Shown here piece by piece: positions 50,307 to 60,957 of a stretch of 64,000 nucleotides of DNA. The translations under genes were made by a program, and so were the position numbers. The notes beneath the pieces are model-generated. The model worked only from the letters and a program-made list of their open reading frames with translations, had not been told where the DNA came from and searched no databases. This DNA comes from an uncultured Parvularculaceae bacterium (GTDB lineage Bacteria > Pseudomonadota > Alphaproteobacteria > Caulobacterales > Parvularculaceae), in assembly GCA_947259375.1 (NCBI GenBank), contig CAMYLZ010000025.1:186001-250000 (forward strand), written 5' to 3'. Each line of letters opens with the position of its first letter. Positions within the stretch are counted from its first letter, which is position 1.

Positions 50307-50960
50307 ATGAAATTCTTCCTGGACACCGCCGATGTCGCGGAAATCGAATCCCTGATCCCGACCGGATTAGTTGACGGCGTGACCACCAATCCGAGCTTGG
50401 TCATGAAGTCCGGGCGTGATTTTCGCGAAGTCATCGCCGAAATCTGCGATCTGGTGGACGGGCCGGTAAGCGCTGAAGTGACCGCCCTGGAGGCCGGCGC
50501 GATGATCGCCGAAGGCAAGTCTCTGGCGGCGATCGCCGGCAATGTCACGGTCAAGCTGCCGCTCACTGTCGATGGGTTGATTGCTTGCAAGGCGCTGCGC
50601 GGCGAAGGCATCGACACCAATGTCACTTTGTGCTTTTCGGCCAATCAGGCGCTGCTGGCGGCGAAAGCGGGTGCGACCTACATCTCGCCATTCATCGGCC
50701 GCCTCGACGATATCAATATTGACGGCATGGAGCTGATCCGCGACATCCGCGTCATTTACGACAATTACGACTTCGAAACGCAAATTCTTGCGGCATCGAT
50801 CCGCAACGCCAATCACGTCAAGGATGCAGCGCTTTACGGCGCCGACGTAGCGACTGTGCCGCCGGGCGTGGTTAAGGCGCTGGTCAAGCATCCGTTGACG
50901 GATAAAGGGATCGAGGCGTTTTTGAGCGACTGGTCGAAGACCGGCCAGAAAATCCTTTAG
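50307..50960 (+). CDS. Transaldolase-like aldolase (TalC/Fsa type)
   Basis: 217 residues, the short transaldolase class. [40 protein letters not shown] and [20 protein letters not shown] (with the Schiff-base Lys) are diagnostic. [20 protein letters not shown] and [20 protein letters not shown] also fit. Family members are either transaldolases of the pentose phosphate pathway or fructose-6-phosphate aldolases; the sequence alone does not separate them. It is followed 9 nt later by the zntB-like gene. Confidence 0.92.
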   Translation: MKFFLDTADVAEIESLIPTGLVDGVTTNPSLVMKSGRDFREVIAEICDLVDGPVSAEVTALEAGAMIAEGKSLAAIAGNVTVKLPLTVDGLIACKALRGEGIDTNVTLCFSANQALLAAKAGATYISPFIGRLDDINIDGMELIRDIRVIYDNYDFETQILAASIRNANHVKDAALYGADVATVPPGVVKALVKHPLTDKGIEAFLSDWSKTGQKIL

Positions 50961-50969
50961 GGAGCGGCG

Positions 50970-51977
50970 ATGCAGGCAGCGACTCCCGCCGGTCCGTCCG
51001 GCGACTTCGACACGGGCCCTCCATTTGTTTTCGGCTTCGGCTTCAAGGACGGGGCCGCTAGCGAAATGCACTGGGAAGATCTTGCCGCGCGCGAGGCCGG
51101 TTACGACTGGGTCTGGCTGCATCTCAACATGAACAACGTGGAGACGCAGCGCTGGGTGCGCGCCCGCACGGATATTCCCTATGCCGCGCGCGAGGCCCTG
51201 CTGGCGGGGGAGACGCGCCCGCGCGTTTCGGCCGTCGCTGACGGGCTGATGATCAATCTGCGCGGCGTTAACCTCAATGAGGGCGCCGATCCCGAAGACA
51301 TGGTTTCCATCCGTGTCTGGATGAGCGCAAGGCGGATCGTGTCAACGCGCCGGCGCCGCTTGCGGGCGGCGATGGATATCCGCGACGAGATTCTCGGCGG
51401 GCGCAAATTTGCGGCGCCTGGCTTGCTGGTGGCGCGGCTCGCCGGGCAATTGACCCAGCGCATGTCGCCGTTTGTCGAACAGATCGACGAGCGTATCGAC
51501 GACGTCGAAGATGAAATGCTGACCGGCGCCGGCGAGCGGGTGCGCGCTCGCCTTGCCGCCGCGCGTCATGAGGCGGTTTTGTTCCGCCGCTTCATTGCGC
51601 CGCAGCGCGAAGCGCTGGCGCGGCTGGCGGCGGATGACGGGCCGCTATTCGATCCGCATACGCGCATCGATTTGCGTGAGACGGCCGATCAGGTCACGCG
51701 GCTTACCGAGGATATCGACGCCGCACGCGAACGGGCGATGGTGTTGCAGGACCAGCTTACCGATCAACGCGCCGAGGAAATGAACCGCAATATGATGGTG
51801 TTGTCGGTTGTCGCGGCGATTTTCCTGCCGCTCGGATTTTTGACAGGGCTATTCGGAATCAATGTCGGCGGCATGCCGGGGATCGACGAGCCGGCGGCGT
51901 TCTGGTTGGTGCTTGGCGCTTGCGCGGTGACCGGCTTCGGATTGCTGGTGATTTTCAGGATCATGAAATGGCTTTGA
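50970..51977 (+). CDS. ZntB-type CorA-superfamily transporter
   Basis: 335 residues. A large cytosolic funnel domain (1-270) ends in a long helix, followed by two C-terminal helices: MVLSVVAAIFLPLGFLTGLF and FWLVLGACAVTGFGLLVIFR. The loop reads GINVGGMPGIDEP; GIN in place of the GMN of CorA is the ZntB mark. ZntB-type proteins move zinc or other divalent ions. The 3' end overlaps the MscS gene start by 10 nt. Confidence 0.9.
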   Translation: MQAATPAGPSGDFDTGPPFVFGFGFKDGAASEMHWEDLAAREAGYDWVWLHLNMNNVETQRWVRARTDIPYAAREALLAGETRPRVSAVADGLMINLRGVNLNEGADPEDMVSIRVWMSARRIVSTRRRRLRAAMDIRDEILGGRKFAAPGLLVARLAGQLTQRMSPFVEQIDERIDDVEDEMLTGAGERVRARLAAARHEAVLFRRFIAPQREALARLAADDGPLFDPHTRIDLRETADQVTRLTEDIDAARERAMVLQDQLTDQRAEEMNRNMMVLSVVAAIFLPLGFLTGLFGINVGGMPGIDEPAAFWLVLGACAVTGFGLLVIFRIMKWL

Positions 51978-54340
51978 TAACAGGGCTCATGCGCCGGATC
52001 GGCATTGTCGTCTTGGTCCTCGCCGCCTTTGCCGGCGCATGCGCGTTCGCGCAGGATGAACGCGTCGCGGCGATCGAGGCGGCAAGCCGCGATATCGCCA
52101 ATCTGCGGGCGACGGTTGAAGCCGATGAAGTCGACAATCCCGAAATACTGGAAGGGCGATTGCGCGATATTCGCAGCGCCAGCCGATTGCGGCTTTCTTC
52201 GGTGGAACGCGATATTGAAGCAAACCGGGCGCAGTTGGAACTGCTCGGCCCGGCGCCGGCGGAAGGCGAACCGGCCGAAAGCGAGGTCATCGCTGGCGAG
52301 CGCGCAGCGCTTCTGGAAAGGCAGGCGCGCCTTAATGGCGAGCGCACGCGCGTGCTCGCCAATATCTATGAGAGCGGCGAATTGCTGGCGCGGCTTTCGG
52401 GCGCGCAGGTTGGCGCGCTCTATAAGGGATTGCTCGAACGCGGCGCCTCGCCGCTGGCGCCGGGCGAATGGCGGGCCGCATGGGCCGGCGCCGGCCAAGT
52501 TACGGCGCGGATTGGCGTTTATTTTCAGAACTGGGCTGACGGCCGCCGCCAGAACGGCGCGTTGCGGACGGCGCTGGTCGCCATCGTCGCCGCGGTCGCG
52601 ATTTCCATTTTGATGTTCGGGCCCGTGAGCCGCTGGGTGGCGGCGACGTTCTCGGTCCAGACTGCACGCCGGCAGCCAACCCGGTCGCGCCGAATATTCG
52701 TGGCGGCGATGACGATGGTCGCGCGGATCGCGCCCGGCGTCATTGGTGGGCTGGTCATTATCGAGACCTTGCGCGCATTCGGCGTGTTGACCGGCGAAGG
52801 CGAGCAGGCGGCGCGCGCTTTCTGGCTGGGCGTTCTTTCGGTACTGACCGTTTCGGGTTTTGCCGCCGGCGTCTTTTCGCCGTCAGCGCCGGACTGGCGC
52901 ATCGCACCCATCGAATCGCGCGGCGCGAAAACCGTTGCGCGCATCGCGCTGGCGATTGCCGTCGTCTTCGCCTTGCGGGTATTGCTGACCGCAATCTGGG
53001 ATACGACGGGCGCGGACGGCGCACTCATGCGCATGACGCGCTCCAGCGCGGCGATCGCCATCGGCGTTTTACTTTACGCCTTTTGCCGGCGGCGATGGTG
53101 GCGCGTCGAAGACGCGGAAGAGGCCGCCGGGAATGGCTGGCGGTTGGCGCGCCGTCTGGTCCGGGCGCTGGCGATTATCGCCATCGTCGCCGGGCTGGCC
53201 GGCTATGTGGCGCTTGCGGATTTCATTGTCCTGCGGATTTGCTTGCTGGCGCTGCTGCTGGGCCTCGCCTGGCTGATGCGCATGATGCTTGGCGAAACCG
53301 CGATGCGCATTCGCGCGCATCTTTCCGGCAGCGAGGGCGACACAGAAGAGGCCAGGACCGCATCGGAGAATTTCCGTTTCTGGTCGCGGCTCGTGATCGA
53401 CGTGCTGCTGGTGCTGGCGCTGGCGCCCGCCGTGTTGATCCTGTTTGGCGTTCCTGTTGAAACCGTGCGCGATATGGCGGGCCAGGCGTTGTTCGGGTTC
53501 AATATTGGCGGGGTGCAAATACCGTCAATTGCAAAACTGTTCTCGGCGATCCTCGTTTTTGTCATCATCATGGCGCTGACACGGCTCATCCAGACCGGCG
53601 TCAAGCGCGGGCCGCTCGCCCATTCGCGCGCTGATATTGGCGTGCAGAATTCGCTGATCACGCTGCTCGGTTATGCGGGTATGGTGATCGCGCTGTTTCT
53701 CGGCATTTCCGCGCTCGGCTTTGACCTGTCGAACCTGGCGTTGATAGCCGGCGCCTTGTCGGTCGGCATCGGTTTCGGCCTGCAATCAATCGTCAATAAT
53801 TTCGTGTCCGGGCTGATCCTGCTCTTCGAAAGGCCGATCAAGGTTGGCGACTGGATCATTACGCCGTCCGGCGAAGGGACGGTCAAAAAGATCAGTGTGC
53901 GCTCAACAGAGATTGAGACCTTTGACCGATCGTCGATTATCATCCCCAATTCGGAACTGATCGCGTCGCCGGTCACCAACTGGACGCACAAAAACAAGAT
54001 CGGGCGCATCACAGTGCCGGTCGGCGTGTCCTATGGCGCGGACCCTGAATTGGTGAAAGCGACCTTGCTGAAATGCGCGCGCGAGCACCCGAAAGTCGTC
54101 GCTTATCCTGAACCGTTCGTGACCTGGATGGGTTTTGGCGATTCCTCGCTCGATTTCGAAATTCGCGCTTATTTGCGCGATATTTCAGAGGGCCTTTCGG
54201 TGCGCACCGATCTGCGTTTTGCGATCTTCAAGGCGCTTGGCGAAGCGGGCGTCGAAATCCCGTTCCCGCAGCGCGATGTGCATGTGAAATCCTGGCCGGA
54301 AACGGCGCCGAAGGACCGCGCGCCGGATAGAGAGGTCTGA
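51968..54340 (+). CDS. Large mechanosensitive channel (MscS family, DUF3772-type)
   Basis: 790 residues. A signal peptide (RRIGIVVLVLAAFAGACAFA) is followed by a periplasmic coiled region with DUF3772-like helices (AAIEAASRDIANLRATVEAD). About ten transmembrane helices follow. The MscS core is at about 590-770: LNLALIAGALSVGIGFGLQS (written here in part as NLALIAGALSVGIGFGLQSI), LLFERPIKVGDWIITPSGEG and IIIPNSELIASPVTNWTHKN. It releases solutes on hypo-osmotic shock. The ATG at 51968 lies inside the zntB end; the TGA overlaps the next ATG (TGATG). Confidence 0.9.
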   Translation: MALITGLMRRIGIVVLVLAAFAGACAFAQDERVAAIEAASRDIANLRATVEADEVDNPEILEGRLRDIRSASRLRLSSVERDIEANRAQLELLGPAPAEGEPAESEVIAGERAALLERQARLNGERTRVLANIYESGELLARLSGAQVGALYKGLLERGASPLAPGEWRAAWAGAGQVTARIGVYFQNWADGRRQNGALRTALVAIVAAVAISILMFGPVSRWVAATFSVQTARRQPTRSRRIFVAAMTMVARIAPGVIGGLVIIETLRAFGVLTGEGEQAARAFWLGVLSVLTVSGFAAGVFSPSAPDWRIAPIESRGAKTVARIALAIAVVFALRVLLTAIWDTTGADGALMRMTRSSAAIAIGVLLYAFCRRRWWRVEDAEEAAGNGWRLARRLVRALAIIAIVAGLAGYVALADFIVLRICLLALLLGLAWLMRMMLGETAMRIRAHLSGSEGDTEEARTASENFRFWSRLVIDVLLVLALAPAVLILFGVPVETVRDMAGQALFGFNIGGVQIPSIAKLFSAILVFVIIMALTRLIQTGVKRGPLAHSRADIGVQNSLITLLGYAGMVIALFLGISALGFDLSNLALIAGALSVGIGFGLQSIVNNFVSGLILLFERPIKVGDWIITPSGEGTVKKISVRSTEIETFDRSSIIIPNSELIASPVTNWTHKNKIGRITVPVGVSYGADPELVKATLLKCAREHPKVVAYPEPFVTWMGFGDSSLDFEIRAYLRDISEGLSVRTDLRFAIFKALGEAGVEIPFPQRDVHVKSWPETAPKDRAPDREV

Positions 54341-54762
54341 TGACGGCGAACTGGATCATTACCGCCGGCGCGTTTATTTTTTTCGCGTTAGGGGCGTTGC
54401 ATTTCCGCATGAGCGTTGCGGACCTCAAAGACCCGAAAAGATTCATCCCGGCGAAACGCGGCCTTCTGGAAGAATTGCAAAATACGCGGATGAATTTTCG
54501 TGAGGATTTGAAAGATTTTTGGCGAACGTCGCTCGGCTTTCATTTCAGCCATTCAATCGGCGTGATGTTTTATGCGCTTGTGGTTGCTTATTGCGCGCTC
54601 GCCCGGCCGGATATTCTCGTCGATTTTATGGCGCGAATTGCTATTGTGGTTTTTGGCGCATCTTATGTGCTGATGGCGCGGGCGTTCTGGTTTATCATCC
54701 CGTTCATCGGCGCATTGATTGGCGTCAGCCTCATCGCTGTCGGCATGGCGATGCTCTATTAG
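54340..54762 (+). CDS. Small four-helix membrane protein, hypothetical
   Basis: 140 residues. Helix 1 is WIITAGAFIFFALGALHFRM, helix 2 HFSHSIGVMFYALVVAYCAL, helix 3 IAIVVFGASYVLMARAFWFI, and a final helix is IGALIGVSLIAVGMAMLY. A conserved-looking soluble loop lies at 27-66 (DLKDPKRFIPAKRGLLEELQ). It resembles the uncharacterised LIC_13387-type small membrane proteins, but this is not certain. It is translationally coupled to the MscS channel by TGATG. Confidence 0.75.
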   Translation: MTANWIITAGAFIFFALGALHFRMSVADLKDPKRFIPAKRGLLEELQNTRMNFREDLKDFWRTSLGFHFSHSIGVMFYALVVAYCALARPDILVDFMARIAIVVFGASYVLMARAFWFIIPFIGALIGVSLIAVGMAMLY

Positions 54763-54791
54763 CAACATCATCTGTGTCACCGGGCGTGCTT

Positions 54792-55475
54792 ATGAATTTC
54801 GTGATCGATCCGCCAGACCGGCCTGCTGTCGCTGTGAAGGGCGGCGGCGCTTTTCCCGTGCGCCGTATTTTCTGCATTGGGCGAAATTATGCGGACCATG
54901 TCCGCGAGATGGGCGGCGATCCGAAATCCTCGCCGCCGGTGTTCTTCACCAAACCGGCCGATGCGGTCGTTGCCGACGGCGCCGAGATCGCGTTTGCGCA
55001 AGCGACGACGAATTTGCATTTCGAGGGCGAGCTGGTGGTCGCGCTCGCCGGCGGCGGCAAGGACATCGCGTCAGAAGACGATGCGGCCGCGCTGATTTAT
55101 GGCTATGCCGCCGGGTGCGATTTGACCCGCCGGGATCATCAGGCGCGCGCGAAACAAGCCGGCGCGCCATGGGATACGGCAAAAGGGTTTGATCAGTCCG
55201 CGCCGGTGGGCGCGATCGCGCCGATTGACGCCGCTGCGCTTGGCGCCGCCCGGTTGCAGACCCGGATCAATGGGGATTTGCGTCAGGATGCGCCGCTCGA
55301 TCAGATGATCTGGTCGATTCCGGAGATTATCATCGCCTTGTCCAGGCAATTCGAACTGAAAGCCGGGGATTTGATTTTTACCGGCACGCCGGAAGGTGTC
55401 GGGCCGCTTTCGCCGGGGGACGCGGCCGAGGTGGCGATCGGCGATGATTTGCAGGTACGTTTTCAGATTTCTTAA
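54792..55475 (+). CDS. Fumarylacetoacetate hydrolase family protein
   Basis: 227 residues with the FAH C-terminal catalytic fold. IFCIGRNYADHVREMGGDPK is the entry, and FHFEGELVVALAGG-type residues (NLHFEGELVVAL) hold the metal-binding Glu pair. GYAAGCDLTRRDHQARAKQA holds the Asp, and FTGTPEGVGPLSPGDA is the late signature. Related enzymes are acylpyruvases, oxaloacetate decarboxylases/tautomerases or 2-hydroxyhepta-dienedioate isomerases. The ATG at 54792 fits the family length. Confidence 0.9.
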   Translation: MNFVIDPPDRPAVAVKGGGAFPVRRIFCIGRNYADHVREMGGDPKSSPPVFFTKPADAVVADGAEIAFAQATTNLHFEGELVVALAGGGKDIASEDDAAALIYGYAAGCDLTRRDHQARAKQAGAPWDTAKGFDQSAPVGAIAPIDAAALGAARLQTRINGDLRQDAPLDQMIWSIPEIIIALSRQFELKAGDLIFTGTPEGVGPLSPGDAAEVAIGDDLQVRFQIS

Positions 55476-55552
55476 AAATCCCGGCCGCCGGCGTGTCGAT
55501 TCCGGGCGTGGGCGGTCTTGTCATCTCAACGATGCCCTTTATGTGTGCGCCC

Positions 55553-56023
55553 ATGACACCAGAACAAAAAGCAGACCGCTACGCCGAAGTCGCCAAAGAG
55601 ATTGCCGCCGTTATTGATGGCGAGACCAATCTCATCGCCCGTATGGCGACTGTCTCGAATATTTTGCATCATGCGTTTGGGCATTATTTCTGGACCGGCT
55701 TTTACATCGTCGACCCGGAAAAGCCGGAAGAGCTTGTGGTCGGTCCGTATCAAGGCAGCATGGGCTGTTTGCGCATTCCGTTCGGCAGGGGCGTGTGCGG
55801 TGCGGCGGCGGCGAGCCGCGAGGTGCAGATCGTCGAGGATGTGCACGCCTTTGCCGGGCATATCGCTTGCGATGCGCGCTCTCGTTCGGAAATCGTCCTG
55901 CCGGTGATGAATGCGGCGGGCGAGCTGATCGCGGTGTTCGACGTCGATAGTGATGAGAAATCGATGTTCGACGATATTGACCGCGCGGGGCTGGAACCTA
56001 TCCTCAGCGCCGCATTTGGATAA
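55553..56023 (+). CDS. msrC: Free methionine-(R)-sulfoxide reductase (GAF domain)
   Basis: 156 residues, a single GAF domain. HYFWTGFYIVDPEKPEELVV, GPYQGSMGCLRIPFGRGVCG and HIACDARSRSEIVLPV hold the three Cys residues (MGC, GVCG, IAC) that do the thiol chemistry in fRMsr. It reduces free Met-R-SO using thioredoxin, in oxidative stress repair. In-frame ATGs at 55493-55541 are possible alternatives; 55553 gives the family start MTPEQKADRY. Confidence 0.88.
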   Translation: MTPEQKADRYAEVAKEIAAVIDGETNLIARMATVSNILHHAFGHYFWTGFYIVDPEKPEELVVGPYQGSMGCLRIPFGRGVCGAAAASREVQIVEDVHAFAGHIACDARSRSEIVLPVMNAAGELIAVFDVDSDEKSMFDDIDRAGLEPILSAAFG

Positions 56024-56047
56024 AGTGCCTGATCGAGGGGTTTTGCA

Positions 56048-57352
56048 TTGCGTTTTTTCAAAGATTTGACGCCGGCTTTATTGGCGTCGGCGGCGATTAT
56101 CCTGGCGTCTTGCGCGCCGGAGACCGGCGTCGCCAACCCTGATCGTCAATCGCGGCTATCGGCCGAACATTTGCAACGCATTGACGCGGTATTGCAGGAA
56201 GAAGTCGATCAGGGCCTGCGCGCGGGGTTTGTTGCGTTGGTCACCAGCGATGACGGCGTTGTCTATGAAAGCGCTGTTGGCCTTGCCGATCCGTATCATG
56301 ACGAACCCATGCGGGTCGATACGCGCTTTCGCATGGCCAGCATGACCAAGCCGATCGTCACGGCGGGCGTCATGCAACTGGTCGATCGCGGCGCCTTGCG
56401 CCTCGACGACCCTGTGTCGCTGTTCATTCCGTCATTTGCCGGCGTTCAGGTGGCGACGTCGCATGCGCGCAATGGCGCGGGCGCTTTCGACACGCGCGCG
56501 CCTTCGCGCCCGGTCACCGTGCACGATTTGCTGACGCACATGTCCGGGTTTGGTTACGTGTTTGACGGTGAGAGCGATCTCGGCCGCGCCTATATTGAAG
56601 CGGATCTTTACGGGCGGGCAGGCACGCTGGCGGAGCGGATCGACCGGCTTGCGACATTACCGCTTTACGAAGACCCCGGTGAGAAATGGCGCTACAGCTT
56701 TTCAACCGACGTGGCGGGAAGGTTGATCGAAGTCGTCAGCGGGCTTTCGCTCGAAGCGTATCTTAAAGCCAATTTTTTCGATCCGCTTGGCATGACGGAT
56801 ACGGAATTTTTTGTCGATGAGACAGATTTCGAACGGCTCGCGGTCGTTAATGCGTTTGATGAAACTGGCGGCATGGTTCGGCTCGAAGCAGGCGCGCTCA
56901 GCGCCGCAAGCGTCAATGACGAAGCGTTCGGTATCATGTCCGGTGGAGCGGGGCTTGTATCAACCGCGCGCGATTACGCCCGCTTTATGCGCATGCTGCT
57001 CAATGACGGAACGCTTGACGGCGCGCATATTCTCTCGCCGGCGACGGTGCGGCTGATGATGAGCGATACGGCGCCGGTTGCGGCGCGACCGGAGGATTGG
57101 CGCCGCAAAGGAATTACATTCGGCCTTGGCGGCGCGATCATTATCGAGCCCGGCTATTTCGGCGGCGTCGCGGCGAAAGGCGAGTGGGGTTGGTCCGGCT
57201 TCTGGGACACGTCATTCGCCATCAGCCCGGCGGACGATATCGGTTTTGTCTTGCTGGCGCAGACCCAGCCGGGACCGCATATGCCCCCTTCGCGCGCCCG
57301 TGAACGCGTCAAGGCGATCGCTTATGGGGCGCTTCAAGAAGGGGCGCGTTAG
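56048..57352 (+). CDS. Serine hydrolase, class C beta-lactamase-like lipoprotein
   Basis: 434 residues, second member of this fold in the window. The N-terminus RFFKDLTPALLASAAIILAS ends in a lipobox (LASC). SxxK is SMTK in RFRMASMTKPIVTAGVMQLV at about residue 97, YxS/N is YSFSTDVAGRLIEVVS, and a late GGVAAKGEWGWSGFWDTSFA stands where HxG/KTG is expected. Likely an esterase or beta-lactamase-like EstB-type enzyme. It starts at a TTG 24 nt after the msrC stop. Confidence 0.86.
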   Translation: MRFFKDLTPALLASAAIILASCAPETGVANPDRQSRLSAEHLQRIDAVLQEEVDQGLRAGFVALVTSDDGVVYESAVGLADPYHDEPMRVDTRFRMASMTKPIVTAGVMQLVDRGALRLDDPVSLFIPSFAGVQVATSHARNGAGAFDTRAPSRPVTVHDLLTHMSGFGYVFDGESDLGRAYIEADLYGRAGTLAERIDRLATLPLYEDPGEKWRYSFSTDVAGRLIEVVSGLSLEAYLKANFFDPLGMTDTEFFVDETDFERLAVVNAFDETGGMVRLEAGALSAASVNDEAFGIMSGGAGLVSTARDYARFMRMLLNDGTLDGAHILSPATVRLMMSDTAPVAARPEDWRRKGITFGLGGAIIIEPGYFGGVAAKGEWGWSGFWDTSFAISPADDIGFVLLAQTQPGPHMPPSRARERVKAIAYGALQEGAR

Positions 57353-57364
57353 ACGGATTGACCG

Positions 57365-57895
57365 TCAGTCGTCGTCATTGCCGGCCTTGCGATCGGTCGT
57401 GCGCAACGCTGATTTCGCGTTTTCGATAATGCGCCGCAGGTGAATGGGGTTGTCGAGATTGGGCAGGGTGATGACGCCGACGCCGGTGCCGCGAAGGATT
57501 AGCTTGCCATAACCGAGAAACCGGCCCCAGATCGACTGGTGCAGGGTGATTTCCTCGATCTTGTTGAGGCTGACTTCCTGCGTATCGCGTGAGATCAGCC
57601 CCTTCTTGTAGACGAAGCGGTAAGTGGTGACGATGATCTCCGTCGTCACCAGTATGACGACATGGGTCAGGAGAATGATCGAGCCGCAGGCGGCGGCGAC
57701 AATCGCCGACCACCAGCCGACCCGCAATTCCGCATAAGGCACGCCAGCGCCGAACTGGATGAAAAACATCAAGGCGAGGGACGCGGCCCCGAGCGAGAAC
57801 CACAATGTTGGAAAAAAGCTGTAGGTCCAGTTGAAATTGGCCCGGTGAATGATTTCTTCGCCGCCCGCAAGCGTCTGTTCGACGTATCCCGCCAT
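57365..57895 (-). CDS. bPH2/YdbT-like PH-domain membrane protein
   Basis: 176 residues. A short N-terminus (GEEIIHRANFNW) is followed by two transmembrane helices, FFPTLWFSLGAASLALMFFI and WWSAIVAAACGSIILLTHVV. The bacterial PH domain then runs IIVTTYRFVYKKGLISRDTQ and EVSLNKIEEITLHQSIWGRF, and ends GTGVGVITLPNLDNPIHLRR. The function is unknown. It converges with the serine hydrolase gene (12 nt gap). Confidence 0.88.
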   Translation of the reverse strand: MAGYVEQTLAGGEEIIHRANFNWTYSFFPTLWFSLGAASLALMFFIQFGAGVPYAELRVGWWSAIVAAACGSIILLTHVVILVTTEIIVTTYRFVYKKGLISRDTQEVSLNKIEEITLHQSIWGRFLGYGKLILRGTGVGVITLPNLDNPIHLRRIIENAKSALRTTDRKAGNDDD

Positions 57896-58061
57896 TATGT
57901 CGCCCTATCCCCGCTATTTTCCTTTGCCGGCTATCATATAAGCGATGATTGCCGCATCTGGAACGCCGCCATGCGTTGAAATGACCCCGCAAGCGCGATA
58001 AGACGCGCCGCTGTTCCCCCGTTGCAACGCAAAAACACCTTCAAGGAGCCTGAAAGGCGCT

Positions 58062-59729
<1,668 letters not shown>

Positions 59730-59760
59730 AGCGGGCGTGGAGCGCGGGACAATGCGCGGC

Positions 59761-60363
59761 TCAGGTCGTGCAATTGTTCTGCGCGTCGCATAGCTGCACG
59801 CGATTGGTGACGCGCGGCCAGCGGATTGACTGTTGCCGGAATTCGATTGGCGAGCGGATGATATAGCTCGTCAGATCGGTGTCATAGGCGTAAATCATCT
59901 CGACAATGATGAGCGATGCGCTGGCGCTGACCACATCATTGTTGTCGAGCTTCGTATAATCGGCGCCGGCTGCGTAAGGCGCGGCGCCGGTGCGGTCGCG
60001 GCTCCAATGGACAACCGGATTGCCATCGCCGTCAAGCACGACGCTGACCAGCGACATCTGGATGGTGCTGCCGTCCGTTTCTTCGAGCACGTCGATCACG
60101 CCTTCGAATAGATCGGTGATCTCGTTTTCGAATAGCTGTTCGGATTGCGCGGCGAGGTCCGCCAGCATATTGGCGGAGATGGCGACGCGGCGATTGACGG
60201 TCATGGCGTTTGACGCCTCGATGAGGCCGAAAAACATCACCACCATCACCGGCAACAGCAAGGCGAATTCGGTGGCGGCGAGACCGTTCCGGCATTCGCG
60301 CAGGCGGCGCGCCGGCTTGCGAAAGCAATCGATCAAGGCTTTGTTGCGCATATCAGCTCTCAT
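59761..60363 (-). CDS. TadE/TadG-like pilus assembly pseudopilin protein
   Basis: 200 residues. The basic N-terminus CFRKPARRLRECRNGLAATE leads into the TadE helix LAATEFALLLPVMVVMFFGL with the Glu of the prepilin-type motif. The rest is a periplasmic domain with C-terminal Cys residues (LCDAQNNCTT). Minor pseudopilins of the Tad/Flp pilus. The start overlaps the preceding TadE gene by 11 nt; the third gene of the tad string here. Confidence 0.82.
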   Translation of the reverse strand: MRADMRNKALIDCFRKPARRLRECRNGLAATEFALLLPVMVVMFFGLIEASNAMTVNRRVAISANMLADLAAQSEQLFENEITDLFEGVIDVLEETDGSTIQMSLVSVVLDGDGNPVVHWSRDRTGAAPYAAGADYTKLDNNDVVSASASLIIVEMIYAYDTDLTSYIIRSPIEFRQQSIRWPRVTNRVQLCDAQNNCTT

Positions 60364-60943
60364 CGCCGCTATTGAGCTCGTAAGGCTCGTTTCGGAAAAT
60401 CATGGTGGAGATCAGGCGGCGTTTACTCGTGCCTTCCTCGGCGAGATTGACGCCGACCGCCGGATTGAGAGTCGTGTAAATGTAGCAGACCCGGACCCGG
60501 ACAATCTGCAACTCGGCGCCGGGGTCGAACGGCAAAGCCTCCAGGTCTTCCGGCGGCGCATCCGCGCATGTCGCAGGCGTATTGTCCGCGGCCAATTCGG
60601 TAAATGTATCGAAGGTATCGACTTCAAGGGTCAGCCGGTTTTCACAACCGCCAAATGATGCAACGACGTCGCAGACATCTTCGTAAAGCGCGTCATATTT
60701 TTGCTCGTCAGTGCCGTCCCAGCCTTGCACCTGGCCGGTCTTGATGAGGCGCGCCATGTCGGTGATCGCCGCATCGACGGCCGAATTGGCGAAATAGAAC
60801 CAGCCGACCTCGAAAGTCGAGAACATCATGGTCAGGAACAGGGGAGTGACGATGGCGAATTCCACCGCCGTCGACCCGCAAGCGTCGGAGCGAAAACCGC
60901 TCCGCCGCCGTTTCAATCGTGACCTTTTAATTAAACTCAACAT
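60353..60943 (-). CDS. TadE-family pilus assembly protein
   Basis: 196 residues, with the TadE N-terminal helix GSTAVEFAIVTPLFLTMMFS (Glu at +5) followed by FEVGWFYFANSAVDAAITDM. Mature part with Cys in DVCDVVASFGGCENRL. Minor pseudopilin of the Flp pilus system. It lies 14 nt after tadG and overlaps the following TadE-like gene. Confidence 0.87.
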   Translation of the reverse strand: MLSLIKRSRLKRRRSGFRSDACGSTAVEFAIVTPLFLTMMFSTFEVGWFYFANSAVDAAITDMARLIKTGQVQGWDGTDEQKYDALYEDVCDVVASFGGCENRLTLEVDTFDTFTELAADNTPATCADAPPEDLEALPFDPGAELQIVRVRVCYIYTTLNPAVGVNLAEEGTSKRRLISTMIFRNEPYELNSGDES

Positions 60944-60957
60944 GGCGAGCGTCCCGA